Shown here: positions 45,101 to 52,878 of the stretch, piece by piece
Layout: each line of letters starts with the position of its first letter
Position numbering within the stretch: position 1 is the first letter of the stretch
Assembly: GCA_050873765.1 (NCBI GenBank)
Contig: JBNMJK010000001.1
Location: 1 to 64,000 of the forward strand
Direction of reading: 5' to 3'
Source: Sodaliphilus sp050873765
Lineage (GTDB): Bacteria > Bacteroidota > Bacteroidia > Bacteroidales > Muribaculaceae
Length of the DNA: 64,000 nucleotides
Program-made: the position numbers and the translations under genes
The notes under the pieces: model-generated
Databases searched by the model: none
Told to the model about the DNA's origin: nothing
Seen by the model: the letters and a program-made list of their open reading frames with translations, nothing else

Positions 45101-45186
45101 CCCGCGAGAACACCCCAGTGAGCCTCGCTCCCGGCGTGTATGTGGTGAAAGCAGACCGCTTCGCCTATAAAGTGGTGGTTCGCTAA
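42154..45186 (+). CDS. Large secreted adhesin-like protein (FN3 and choice-of-anchor J domains) with type IX-like tail
   Basis: About 1010 residues. A signal peptide (1-21, ending VSAQ) is followed by an N-terminal jellyroll-like domain, two fibronectin type III-like repeats (VPAAVTDLTVMPASDG..., NPVADLSVSKAENTFTL...), two choice-of-anchor J/cleaved-adhesin type domains (about 400-545 and 705-880) and CARDB-like segments between them. The end (AAVYDLQGRVVAY, LAPGVYVVKADRFAYKVVVR) is a type IX-like sorting tail. The ATG at 42154 was chosen over an in-frame ATG at 42109, because a signal peptide starts there. A role in adhesion or as a peptidase accessory is only a guess. A strong terminator follows. 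Confidence 0.8.
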   Translation: MKLIYLSILAVMLALSSSVSAQETEALLDLSDRTTFDNCTQTSLKYDHDSYSAWTFNNYGKYPYMYNYNITEPYYSDYLISPELTLKANTLYRIEMSPAAYNSSKTTSLTVGVGQGSDVSTYTVLGKFDNIPYASKANAEQKTVEFHVDADGQYKIYFLGETNGMYLYNTKVVEIGSSNVPAAVTDLTVMPASDGSASATVAFTLPATTISGHPLDGTVKYRIYRDGGETAVKAGRGDAGEYVTFTDNAAPTGTVTYAVEVEHDGNVSDRVSASTYVGKETPNPVADLSVSKAENTFTLSWTAPTTGVHGALIDPSALTYKVSRIVDGEATVLDAAHAGTTYTDNYTSTDLHALQYSVVAVLGGENSAEATSNTFNVGYLTLPFSDSFAGASFGKKWTAETISGRYNWTAVASTSSQKPIVAESYDQDGGFAFYNSWSATRGSSARLATAPIKNIAGSAPIIEFYVFRTTGNDQIKVQVSCDDGEWTDVPDAVVTLKGTPLDWEKVSFPIGSAIAEGCNTFRVGLLALSNYNQNTVLDKVRIFVPAEKDLEASEPIAPASVYSGNDINLTFPITNNSGKAVAASDYSYELVTDYPAAVALPATVEIPAFGSAEVNVTVPVSAIEAKAASAYSFALKVNYEGDENPANNTSAAAVVNVGFVEEAAPSHPSAARLADGSVEVKWDAAGVAHTPVNVGTSFEGYEDDYTGPFDGFTSLDLDEAPGDNYYMASGSAFKVINKPSTPKGADGNNVIGLTLGANKQQDDWLISPTLNCKEGATMDLSFLVATRKFSSSSYYYTMEILYSTDDEFDASNPLAAFTHKVQTLTSSFSYGQFINSETFVPISITGIPAEAKRVAIHFISKIAYTSALWIDNVRITEANANPLVGYNVYEDGVGRVNSEVIAPEQTSFVVTDATNAGAQYFITAVYASGESLPTEPTGAIVSAVDDLNVAGGVSVKATADGLVVEGTDQAAVYDLQGRVVAYARENTPVSLAPGVYVVKADRFAYKVVVR

Positions 45187-45230
45187 TAGCGCGCGCCATT
45201 ATTGAAATAAGCCATTGAGCTATAATAGTC

Positions 45231-45270
45231 AAGGGCTGTGCCAGAATGAATCCGGCACAGCCCTTTTTTT
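45231..45270 (+). terminator. Terminator after the large adhesin-like gene
   Basis: AAGGGCTGTGCC pairs with GGCACAGCCCTT over 12 bp with an 11-base loop, followed by a T7 run. Confidence 0.92.
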
Positions 45271-45344
45271 ATGCGTGCGTAGCATGCCGCGATTTATTGG
45301 GTGCATTTGGGTGGAATTATAAGTTAGTTTTCAAGAAAAAGCAT

Positions 45345-45352
45345 TAAATTTG
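45345..45352 (+). promoter_or_regulatory. Promoter element adjoining the CNNM/CorC start codon
   Basis: TAAATTTG, a full consensus match, ends 7 bases before the ATG at 45360, so the transcript would have almost no leader. Confidence 0.5.
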
Positions 45353-45359
45353 CCGTGTA

Positions 45360-46652
45360 ATGGATACGCTATCTACAAATTCGCTCACCTTGGTGCTGGT
45401 CACCATGCTTCTGTCGGCATTCTTCGCCGGCATGGAGATCGCTTTTGTGTCGGCCAACAAGGTGAGGCTTGAGATTGACACGCAGAAAGGCGGCTTGGTC
45501 AACCGCATCATCAACATGTTTTACAGCCACAGCGATATGTTCATATCCTCAATGCTTGTGGGCAACAACGTGGTGAATGTGGTTTACAGTATGGCCATGG
45601 CCGACTTGATAGGCAGCCCCATCAACAAGATGCTTGGCGGCAATGAGTTTTTGCAGCTGCTGATTGTGACCATCATCGGCACCGTCATCATTCTCATCAC
45701 GGGAGAATTCCTGCCCAAGGCGGTGTTCCGCATCAATCCTAATGCCTCGCTCCGCATGTTCTCCTTGCCGCTGTTTGTGTTCTACTGCGTTCTGTATCCG
45801 CTCTCACGCTTCACCGAAATTCTGTCGCAGCTGCTGATGCGCCTGTTTGGCGTGAAAATCGACCGCACGAAAATGGACCGTCTTACTGTGGAGGACCTCG
45901 ACGCCTATCTGCAGGAGACCATCGACAAGCGCGAAGACGAAAACGAGGAGGTGGACCGCGAAGTGAAAATCTTTGAGAATGCGCTCGACTTCAGCGACAC
46001 GCACCTGCGCGACTGTATGGTGCCGCGCAACGAGATAGTGGCAGTGGATATCAACGACACCGATCGCGACGGACTGGTGAAGATTTTCTCCAAGACGGGG
46101 CTGAGCAAATTAGTGGTGTATCACGACGACATCGACAATGTGCTCGGCTTTATCTCCGTGAGCGAACTTTTTGTGACCGATGTGAACTGGAAAGACCAGA
46201 TGAAGCCGGTGCTGTTTGCCCCGGAAACGATGCTGGCGAAAAATATGATGCAGAGCCTGCTGAAGGAGCACCGGTCGATGGCCATTGTGGTGGATGAGTT
46301 TGGCGGCACAAGCGGCTTGGTGACGCTGGAAGACCTGGTGGAGGAGATATTTGGCGATATTCAGGACGAGCACGACCGCAACCACCTGGTGGCGCGACGG
46401 CTCAACGACACCACTTTCGAATTCTCCGGGCGTGTGGAGATTGAGGAAATCAACGATGTGTATCACCTCGACATTCCTGAGAGCGACGACTATCAGACCA
46501 TAGCCGGGCTGCTCTTCACCCATTTGGGAGCAATACCCAATGAGGGCGACACCATTGAGTTTGGCGACTTTAAGGTGACGGTGGTGAAGAAGAACGGCGC
46601 ACGCGTGGAACTGGTGCGTGTGGTGGTAAGCAAGAAGGCTCACAAGCAGTAG
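45360..46652 (+). CDS. CNNM/CorC-type (hemolysin family) membrane protein with CBS domains
   Basis: A 430-residue protein. The N-terminal CNNM (DUF21) domain has about four membrane helices (FFAGMEIAFVSANKVRLE is its usual start). Paired CBS domains follow (MVPRNEIVAVDIN from about 221, and MAIVVDEFGGTSGLVTLEDLVEEIFGDI-type region, about 300-330), then a C-terminal CorC_HlyC domain (FEFSGRVEIEEIND to the end). The family is linked to Mg2+/Co2+ transport; gliding-related GldE proteins have the same plan. No clear neighbour helps decide. Confidence 0.88.
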   Translation: MDTLSTNSLTLVLVTMLLSAFFAGMEIAFVSANKVRLEIDTQKGGLVNRIINMFYSHSDMFISSMLVGNNVVNVVYSMAMADLIGSPINKMLGGNEFLQLLIVTIIGTVIILITGEFLPKAVFRINPNASLRMFSLPLFVFYCVLYPLSRFTEILSQLLMRLFGVKIDRTKMDRLTVEDLDAYLQETIDKREDENEEVDREVKIFENALDFSDTHLRDCMVPRNEIVAVDINDTDRDGLVKIFSKTGLSKLVVYHDDIDNVLGFISVSELFVTDVNWKDQMKPVLFAPETMLAKNMMQSLLKEHRSMAIVVDEFGGTSGLVTLEDLVEEIFGDIQDEHDRNHLVARRLNDTTFEFSGRVEIEEINDVYHLDIPESDDYQTIAGLLFTHLGAIPNEGDTIEFGDFKVTVVKKNGARVELVRVVVSKKAHKQ

Positions 46653-46720
46653 CCGCTATAAATACCCACGACAATAATTATTATATAGATGATAATATAA
46701 ACCCATCTTTTTTTGAAGAA

Positions 46721-46734
46721 AAGGAGGAAATATG
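46721..46734 (+). promoter_or_regulatory. Strong Shine-Dalgarno site, unusual here
   Basis: AAGGAGG lies 4 bases before the ATG at 46732. Most other genes in the window have no such site. Confidence 0.6.
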
Positions 46735-47376
46735 CAGAAAATAGAATTGCTGAACACGCTCCCCGCCGTGTTTGCTGGACGCGAGGAGGACAACAGCGAA
46801 GTGTGGCTTCGCAATGTGTGCTTTGAGCGTGGAAAGCATTACCTGATATCGGCTGAGAGCGGCACGGGCAAGTCGAGCCTGTGCAGCTACATTTACGGCT
46901 ACCGCATCGACTATTCGGGCGAGATGCGGTTCGACGGCACCGACATTCGCACGCTCTCCGTGGAGCAGTGGTGCGAGGTGCGCAAGCGCCACATCGCCTA
47001 CCTGCCCCAGGATATGCGCCTCTTTCCAGAGCTTACGGCTATGGAGAACATTCAGCTGAAAAACCGGCTCACCAACTTCAAGACCGAGAAAGATATAGAG
47101 GCTTACTTTGAGCTGCTCGGTATACCCGAAAAGGTGAACAGCCCGGTGGGCAAACTCTCGATTGGGCAGCAGCAGCGTGTGGCCATTATCCGCGCCCTTT
47201 GCCAGCCAGCCGACTTTATTTTGCTGGATGAGCCAGTGAGCCACCTCGATGCCACCAACAATGCCATTGTGGCGAAAATGGTGACCGAAGAGGCCGCTCG
47301 CCAAGGTGCTGGCGTGATCAGCACCAGTGTGGGCAATAACGTAAAAATCACCGTTGACAAGGAGTTGAAGCTATGA
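46732..47376 (+). CDS. ABC transporter ATP-binding protein lacking the switch histidine
   Basis: A 214-residue ATPase of LolD/FtsE size. Walker A SAESGTGKSS (about 41-50), Q-loop LPQDM, signature LSIGQQQR (about 142-149), Walker B FILLDEP (about 163-169) and D-loop SHLD are intact. Where the H-loop His should follow (usually VTHD), the sequence reads VISTSVGNN, with no histidine. Its stop overlaps the ATG of the permease gene by four bases, so the two form one transporter of the MacB/LolCDE/FtsX class. The missing His may reduce hydrolysis or mean a different coupling. Confidence 0.88.
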   Translation: MQKIELLNTLPAVFAGREEDNSEVWLRNVCFERGKHYLISAESGTGKSSLCSYIYGYRIDYSGEMRFDGTDIRTLSVEQWCEVRKRHIAYLPQDMRLFPELTAMENIQLKNRLTNFKTEKDIEAYFELLGIPEKVNSPVGKLSIGQQQRVAIIRALCQPADFILLDEPVSHLDATNNAIVAKMVTEEAARQGAGVISTSVGNNVKITVDKELKL

Positions 47377-48566
47377 AAAAGGGATTGATGTGGAAATTAT
47401 TGCGTCAGCACATCAGCAAGATGCAGCTGATAGGTTTTTCGGTGGCCAATCTCATAGGCCTTACCATCGTCATACTGGCTGTGCAGTTTTACAGCGACGT
47501 GCTCCCCGTGTTTAACGACCAGGAGAGTTTTATCAGCAAAGACTATCTGATCATATCGCGCAACCTCACCAGTGCAGGCGCGGTGATGGGCGGCACATCG
47601 GAGTTTTCCGATGCCGATCTTGCCGACATCAAGGCGCAGCCCTGGTGCCGCAAGGTGGCCCCATTCGTCAATAGTGAGTTTGGCATCACCGCCAGCATCG
47701 GGGTGGACGCCACACACGCTATGCGAACCCAGTTCTTCTTTGAGAGCATACCGAGCGAGTTTATAGATGTGGACGCTTCGTGGAAGTTCGACCCCAACAA
47801 TCCCACTGTGCCCGTGATTATGAGCCGCGACTATCTCTCGCTCTACAATTTCGGGTTCGCTGCGGCGCAAGGTATGCCCAAAATTAGCGAGGGCGAGGCG
47901 TCGAGCGTGCCGCTCATGTTCAATCTTTCGGGCAATGGACTGCGCGACAATGTGCGTGGTCATATTGTGGGCTTTAGCAACCGCCTCAACACCATTATCG
48001 TGCCAGAGGAGTTTATGACGTGGGCCAACAATAAATATGGCCAAGGGGGTAAATTGAAGCCGCTGCGCCTGATTATTGAGGTGAACCGTCCGGGCGACCC
48101 CAAAATTCAGCAGTACATGGACGAGCATAACTACAACATAGCTGGCGACAAGACCAACTCTGGCAAAACCTACTATTTCCTCACCGTGATTGTGTCGATT
48201 GTGGTGGTGGTGGGCGTGCTCATTAGTCTGCTTTCTTTCTTCGTGCTTATGCTCAGCATCTACCTGCTGCTGCAGAAAAACACCAAGAAGCTACAAGATT
48301 TGCTTATGCTCGGCTATTCACCTTCGGAGGTGTCGCGCCCCTACATCAAGATGGTGATGTATATCAACGCCGCCGTGCTGGTGCTTTCGCTCGTGCTGAT
48401 GTTTGCCGCCCGCGCCTCCTATATGGTGATGCTTAGCGGACTGGGCACAAAAGGCGGCTCCATCATTGCCTCGATAGTGGTGGCTGTGGTGATCATGGTG
48501 GCAATCACCACCGGCAATGTGATAGCTATTCGCCGCAAAATTCAGTCGCTCTGGATTCAGGACTAA
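47373..48566 (+). CDS. FtsX/MacB-like ABC transporter permease
   Basis: A 397-residue membrane protein in the MacB/FtsX layout: one N-terminal helix (about 20-40), a large periplasmic domain (about 45-260), then three helices (about 268-298, 325-350, 365-388). The helix pattern and GYSPSEVSRPYI cytoplasmic loop fit the FtsX permease domain. Translationally coupled to the ATPase gene upstream. It could extract a lipoprotein or activate a cell-wall enzyme; the cargo is unknown. Confidence 0.82.
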   Translation: MKKGLMWKLLRQHISKMQLIGFSVANLIGLTIVILAVQFYSDVLPVFNDQESFISKDYLIISRNLTSAGAVMGGTSEFSDADLADIKAQPWCRKVAPFVNSEFGITASIGVDATHAMRTQFFFESIPSEFIDVDASWKFDPNNPTVPVIMSRDYLSLYNFGFAAAQGMPKISEGEASSVPLMFNLSGNGLRDNVRGHIVGFSNRLNTIIVPEEFMTWANNKYGQGGKLKPLRLIIEVNRPGDPKIQQYMDEHNYNIAGDKTNSGKTYYFLTVIVSIVVVVGVLISLLSFFVLMLSIYLLLQKNTKKLQDLLMLGYSPSEVSRPYIKMVMYINAAVLVLSLVLMFAARASYMVMLSGLGTKGGSIIASIVVAVVIMVAITTGNVIAIRRKIQSLWIQD

Positions 48567-48683
48567 GCGGCGGCGGCTTCCCAGCGGCTGCACGCCCACG
48601 GTGGCAATCAATGATATTTTGCAAGAAATGCAGATACGAAAGTTTTTTATTACGTAACCTATCATAAAATGAATAAAAATAGT

Positions 48684-48691
48684 TATATTTG
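48684..48691 (+). promoter_or_regulatory. Predicted hipBA promoter
   Basis: TATATTTG, a full consensus match, 26 bases before the hipB-like ATG. Confidence 0.5.
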
Positions 48692-48716
48692 CATCTGTAA
48701 TTAAATGTTGTGACAC

Positions 48717-49037
48717 ATGACTAAAGCAACTATGGGAAATAAACTTCCCCGCAAATTGGAGCAGAAAATGCATATGGTAGGGGAGCAGATTAGGCTTGCT
48801 CGCTTGCGTAGGAATTTGAGCATCGCTCAAGTTGCGGAGCGTGCCACCTGCTCGCCGGTCACCATCAACCGGGTGGAGAAGGGCACGCCCACAGTGGCCA
48901 TCGGTATCTATCTGCGTGTGCTGTATGCCTTGCAGCTCGACGACGACATCTTGCTTCTGGCGCAAAACGACGAGATGGGACGAGCACTTCAGGATCTGGC
49001 TCTCAAGCACCGTAAACGCGCATCTAAAAAAGCCTGA
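48717..49037 (+). CDS. hipB: HipB-like antitoxin (XRE helix-turn-helix)
   Basis: A 106-residue DNA-binding protein. The XRE helix-turn-helix covers about residues 22-77 (IRLARLRRNLSIAQVAERATCSPVTINRVE in two parts), ending in a basic tail (KHRKRASKKA). HipB neutralises HipA and represses the operon. Its stop lies 2 bases before the hipA ATG. Given the HipA partner, antitoxin function is likely, although some HipBA pairs act in other ways. Confidence 0.85.
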   Translation: MTKATMGNKLPRKLEQKMHMVGEQIRLARLRRNLSIAQVAERATCSPVTINRVEKGTPTVAIGIYLRVLYALQLDDDILLLAQNDEMGRALQDLALKHRKRASKKA

Positions 49038-49039
49038 TA

Positions 49040-50296
49040 ATGAACAAACTGTGGATATATGGTGATTTCGACTGGCTTGACACTCCAACTCTGATAGGAG
49101 AGCTTGGCTATGAATCTTTGCGCGGTTCAGATTCCTATAGTTTTCGTTTTGATAATGAATGGCTTGCTAAATATGGTGATATTTTTTTAAGTGCAGATAT
49201 TAACAACTATCCAGGCCAGCAATATACTCAACCGGGGAATGATATTTTCGGCTGCTTTAGTGATGCTTTGCCAGACCGATGGGGAAGGACACTTTTGAAT
49301 CGACGCGAGCAGGTGCAAGCCACAGAGGAGCACCGTCCTGTAAGGCGATTATCATCGTTTGACTATCTGATAGGTATTGATGATTACACTCGCATGGGAG
49401 GATTTAGGTTCAAAGAAAAGCCTGATGGCGACTTTGTAAACAGTGATGCCAGCCTGCGCATACCTCCTATAACCGATCTTCGTGCGCTGGTTATAGCAAG
49501 TATGGAGTTTGAGCGTAGTGAGGAAAAAAGTTCACTACCCGAAATGAGATGGATTCAACAACTTGTTCACCCAGGCACTTCTTTAGGTGGAGCTCGTCCT
49601 AAAGCCGTGGTTGTGGATGAGAATGGAAGGCTATGTGTAGCCAAGTTTCCCTCGCGTAAAGATGACTATGACGTGGCACTTTGGGAGCATCATTCCCATC
49701 TTCTGGCTAAAGAGGCAGGGGTTAACTCAGTCGTAACAAGGGTTGTGAACTGTAGTGGAAAGTATCATGTATTACTTTCTAAACGATTCGACCGGACAGA
49801 CAGTGGCCGAAGAATTCACTTTGCTTCTGCTATGACCATGTTAGGCCTCACCGATGGATGTGATGCCAAAAGTGGCAACGGCTATCTTGATATAGTTGAC
49901 TTCATTCTACAGAATTGCTGTGACGTCAACGATAACTTACGCCAGCTGTATCGTAGGGTGGCGTTTAATATAGCTGTGGGCAACAGTGATGATCATTTCC
50001 GTAATCACGGATTTCTACTTACTCCAAGAGGGTGGACATTGGCACCGGCCTATGATATGAATCCTACACTGAATAGCTATCAGAGTCTTCTCATCAATTC
50101 ATCTACCAATGAGGCAAGCCTACAAATTTTGCTTGACTCTTGTGAGGAGTACATGATTAATAAGAATGAGGCTCATACGATTATTGAAGAAGTACTGAAG
50201 GGGGTCGGCAATTGGCATTCTGTGGCTGTTAAACTTGGTATAAGCCGACGTGAAATCGATATGTTTAGCAGTGTGTATAATCGCTGTCGGCTGTAG
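49040..50296 (+). CDS. hipA: HipA-family serine/threonine kinase toxin
   Basis: A 418-residue kinase-fold toxin with the N-terminal subdomain and kinase core in one chain. Seen: the P-loop-like SLGGARPK (about 190), the Lys in VAKFPS (about 208), the catalytic loop GNSDDHFRNHG (about 315) and the metal-binding YDMNP (about 337). HipA proteins phosphorylate targets such as glutamyl-tRNA synthetase and stop growth. It is noticeably more AT-rich than its neighbours, with different codon use, which suggests recent acquisition of the hipBA pair. No terminator or transposase was seen at its edges. Confidence 0.88.
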   Translation: MNKLWIYGDFDWLDTPTLIGELGYESLRGSDSYSFRFDNEWLAKYGDIFLSADINNYPGQQYTQPGNDIFGCFSDALPDRWGRTLLNRREQVQATEEHRPVRRLSSFDYLIGIDDYTRMGGFRFKEKPDGDFVNSDASLRIPPITDLRALVIASMEFERSEEKSSLPEMRWIQQLVHPGTSLGGARPKAVVVDENGRLCVAKFPSRKDDYDVALWEHHSHLLAKEAGVNSVVTRVVNCSGKYHVLLSKRFDRTDSGRRIHFASAMTMLGLTDGCDAKSGNGYLDIVDFILQNCCDVNDNLRQLYRRVAFNIAVGNSDDHFRNHGFLLTPRGWTLAPAYDMNPTLNSYQSLLINSSTNEASLQILLDSCEEYMINKNEAHTIIEEVLKGVGNWHSVAVKLGISRREIDMFSSVYNRCRL

Positions 50297-50401
50297 GTTA
50301 TCAATGCAGAGTAACAAATATTTGAACCGCTTTCGTGGGTTTTATGTTGCGCACGCTCAGACGAAGGTGGGGTGATGGTTGGTTGGGGAGCGAAAAATCA
50401 C

Positions 50402-50409
50402 TATATTTG
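50402..50409 (+). promoter_or_regulatory. Predicted promoter of the second phosphoesterase
   Basis: TATATTTG, a full consensus match, about 21 bases before the ATG at 50431. It lies inside a longer ORF that could start at 50335, so it supports the shorter start. Confidence 0.5.
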
Positions 50410-50430
50410 TATGTAAATTTATTGATACGA

Positions 50431-52071
50431 ATGAAACGACTACTTTTCTCTTCTATTTTCACTGTCGCTGCCTTGCTCTCTGCCTTGGCTCAAAATGTGA
50501 CAGGAACCGTTACATGTGATGGCTCAGCCGTGAGCGGTGTGGCTGTGAGCGACGGCATCAGCGTGGTCACCACCGACAAGCAGGGGCATTATGCCTTGCA
50601 GTCTGACAAGACCAATGGTTATGTGTTTATATCTATTCCCCGTGGCTACATGGTGGGTATGGAGCATGGCTTCAGTCCGCAATCTTGGCAAAAGCTCAAC
50701 ACCACTAACGTGGCTACTGCCGAGGTGCACAATTTCACGCTCTCTTACGCGCCTTCCGACAATTATATGATGATTGTGGGCGCCGACTGCCAACTTGCCA
50801 ACCGCTTTGGCGATGTGAAAATCTACAAGAAGAAATATATTGAGCGCCTGAAAGAGGAGAAGGAGAGGGCTGCCAGTGAGCAGATGCCCGCCTATTCCAC
50901 CATTTTGGGCGATTTGAGTTGGGACGTGTTCTGGTACTCCAACAAGTTGACCATTGGCACATTCAAGAAGATGCAGCGCAAGATAGGCTATCCGCTTCCG
51001 CTCTTTCCTGTGATGGGCAACCACGACAACGACCCTTCTGTGCCTCACTCGGCCAGCACCGACTTCCTTGCCACGAAGCCTTGGCGTGAGGTGATGGGTC
51101 CGAACTACTATTCCTACAATATAGGTAAGGTGCACTATGTGGTGCTCGACGACATTGTGTATAAGAACGACACGCTCCCTGCTGGCAAGAAGGCGCGGAA
51201 AGGCGTGTGGGGACAGCGCAACTATGACGGCGCCGTTACCCCGAAGCAAATCAGCTGGCTTCGCCAAGACCTTGCCCTCGTTGACAAGAATTCTCCGGTG
51301 GTGGTGTGTTTCCACATTCCCACTTTCCGCATTAATGGCGATTTCCGCGCAGTGGGCGCACTGAAAAACTATAAAGAGCTTGCTGAATGTTTTGATGGCT
51401 TTACCAATGTGCATTTCTTGAGCGGCCATACCCACTACAACTATAACGCCCACCCTGCAGAATATCCTCACATTATGGAGCACAACATTTGCGCCATCGG
51501 TGGCTCGCTGTGGGCCACATACCCTGCCTCTGGCTTGGGTATGTGCTCTGACGGCTCGCCTGCCGGCTACAGCCGCTGGATGGTGCGTGGCGACAGCCTG
51601 GAGTGGAAATTCGTGCCGATTGAGTATAGCCAGGAGCCGCAGTTCCGAGTATCGGACATGAATGAGGTGAAGCGGCTGCTCTCCACCGACGCCACTGCCG
51701 TTGAGCTGGAAAAGAAATTCGATCGCATGCCAAAATACAGCGACTGTGAGGCGAACTCGCTGCTCATCAATGTGTTTGCGTGGGACGACGACTGGAAGAT
51801 TGAAGTGACCGAAAACGGCTCGCCGCTCACCGTGAAGCGAATCCATGCCATCGACCCGGCTTACTTGCTGGCCTACACCATTCCTCGCTATAAAAAGAAT
51901 GGCGAACTCAGTGGGCCAGGCAGCTATGGCGGCACGCGCCACATCTTCAAGGTGGTGGCATCAAGCCCCAATACGCCCGTGACCGTGAAGGTGACCGACT
52001 CGTTCGGCCATGAATACACCTCCACCATCACGCGCCCTGTGCCCTATGTGCTTGCCACTCCCGACCGCTGA
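50431..52071 (+). CDS. Calcineurin-like phosphoesterase, paralogue without dockerin tail
   Basis: A 546-residue secreted protein with a signal peptide (1-20, ending ALAQ), an N-terminal carboxypeptidase-regulatory-like domain, then the metallophosphatase core (GADCQLANR, LGDLSWD, GNHDNDP, CFHIPTF, SGHTHYNYN) and a C-terminal domain. It aligns throughout with the protein at 19681-21546 (same motif order; both read GNHDNDP and KVTD[SH]FGH) but ends where the other gains two dockerin repeats. In the first metal motif it has ADCQ where the other has ADSH, so one usual metal-binding histidine is replaced. Confidence 0.88.
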   Translation: MKRLLFSSIFTVAALLSALAQNVTGTVTCDGSAVSGVAVSDGISVVTTDKQGHYALQSDKTNGYVFISIPRGYMVGMEHGFSPQSWQKLNTTNVATAEVHNFTLSYAPSDNYMMIVGADCQLANRFGDVKIYKKKYIERLKEEKERAASEQMPAYSTILGDLSWDVFWYSNKLTIGTFKKMQRKIGYPLPLFPVMGNHDNDPSVPHSASTDFLATKPWREVMGPNYYSYNIGKVHYVVLDDIVYKNDTLPAGKKARKGVWGQRNYDGAVTPKQISWLRQDLALVDKNSPVVVCFHIPTFRINGDFRAVGALKNYKELAECFDGFTNVHFLSGHTHYNYNAHPAEYPHIMEHNICAIGGSLWATYPASGLGMCSDGSPAGYSRWMVRGDSLEWKFVPIEYSQEPQFRVSDMNEVKRLLSTDATAVELEKKFDRMPKYSDCEANSLLINVFAWDDDWKIEVTENGSPLTVKRIHAIDPAYLLAYTIPRYKKNGELSGPGSYGGTRHIFKVVASSPNTPVTVKVTDSFGHEYTSTITRPVPYVLATPDR

Positions 52072-52120
52072 TTGGTGGCGCTGACCTATAAGAAGACTGG
52101 CTGATAAAATACACGCAAAA

Positions 52121-52153
52121 AAATCCCGGCGAGGCTGCTGCCCGTCGGGATTT
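52121..52153. terminator. Bidirectional terminator between phosphoesterase and adk
   Basis: AATCCCGGCG pairs with CGTCGGGATT (one wobble). The minus-strand read-out continues TTTTTTTGCG, so it works best for adk; the plus strand continues TTTCC. Confidence 0.8.
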
Positions 52154-52248
52154 CCTTATATATGTTTTTGTAAGATAAATTTCTGTCGCTAATGGGGCAG
52201 TGCCCGATTAGCCAAAAGGAGTGAGCGAGGTGGCTCGGTCAGCTACTA

Positions 52249-52827
52249 TTATTTAATAGCGTCAACCACCTTTTTCACGCGTTCAAACACCACGTCGGCT
52301 CCGCCAGTGCCTTGCACCATGTGAAGGAGGCCTTTTTGGGCATAGAAGTCCTTCAGGGGAGAGGTTTGGTTGTTGTACACTTCCAAACGTGAAGTAATGG
52401 TTTCGAGATTGTCGTCGCTCCGACCGCTTTCCTTGCCACGGTTGAGCAGACGGCCGATGAGAATTTCTTCAGGCACATCGAGTCCAATCACACCGCTAAC
52501 CTTGGTGCCACGCTCCTGGAGCATGGTTTCGAGAGCCTCAGCCTGCGCGATAGTGCGTGGGAAGCCGTCGAAGATCACACCGTTTTTAGCGGCATCTTTG
52601 TTGTCATCGACCACAGATGCCAGAATATTCACCATCAGTTCGTCGGGGATCAGTTGTCCCTTGTCGATAAACCCTTGAGCAGTTTTACCAAGTTCGGTGC
52701 CGCGCTTAATGTGGTCGCGCAGCACATCGCCAGTAGAAATGTGGAAGAGTCCATAGGTCTTAATCAAGACTTCGCTTTGAGTTCCTTTGCCGGAACCTGG
52801 AGCGCCGAACATTACAATGTTGAGCAT
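52249..52827 (-). CDS. adk: Adenylate kinase
   Basis: A 192-residue kinase that converts AMP and ATP to two ADP. P-loop FGAPGSGKGTQ (7-17), AMP-binding FHISTGD (about 28-34) and FDGFPRT (about 85-91) are intact. The LID is the short type (RGKESGRSDDN), without the zinc-binding cysteines or long insert. It lies 51 bases downstream of hpt on the same strand, forming a purine nucleotide unit. Confidence 0.96.
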   Translation of the reverse strand: MLNIVMFGAPGSGKGTQSEVLIKTYGLFHISTGDVLRDHIKRGTELGKTAQGFIDKGQLIPDELMVNILASVVDDNKDAAKNGVIFDGFPRTIAQAEALETMLQERGTKVSGVIGLDVPEEILIGRLLNRGKESGRSDDNLETITSRLEVYNNQTSPLKDFYAQKGLLHMVQGTGGADVVFERVKKVVDAIK

Positions 52828-52878
52828 GTGTTATAAAAATTAAAAATTAAATTGCCGTTATTGATTAGTGTTTTCTTG

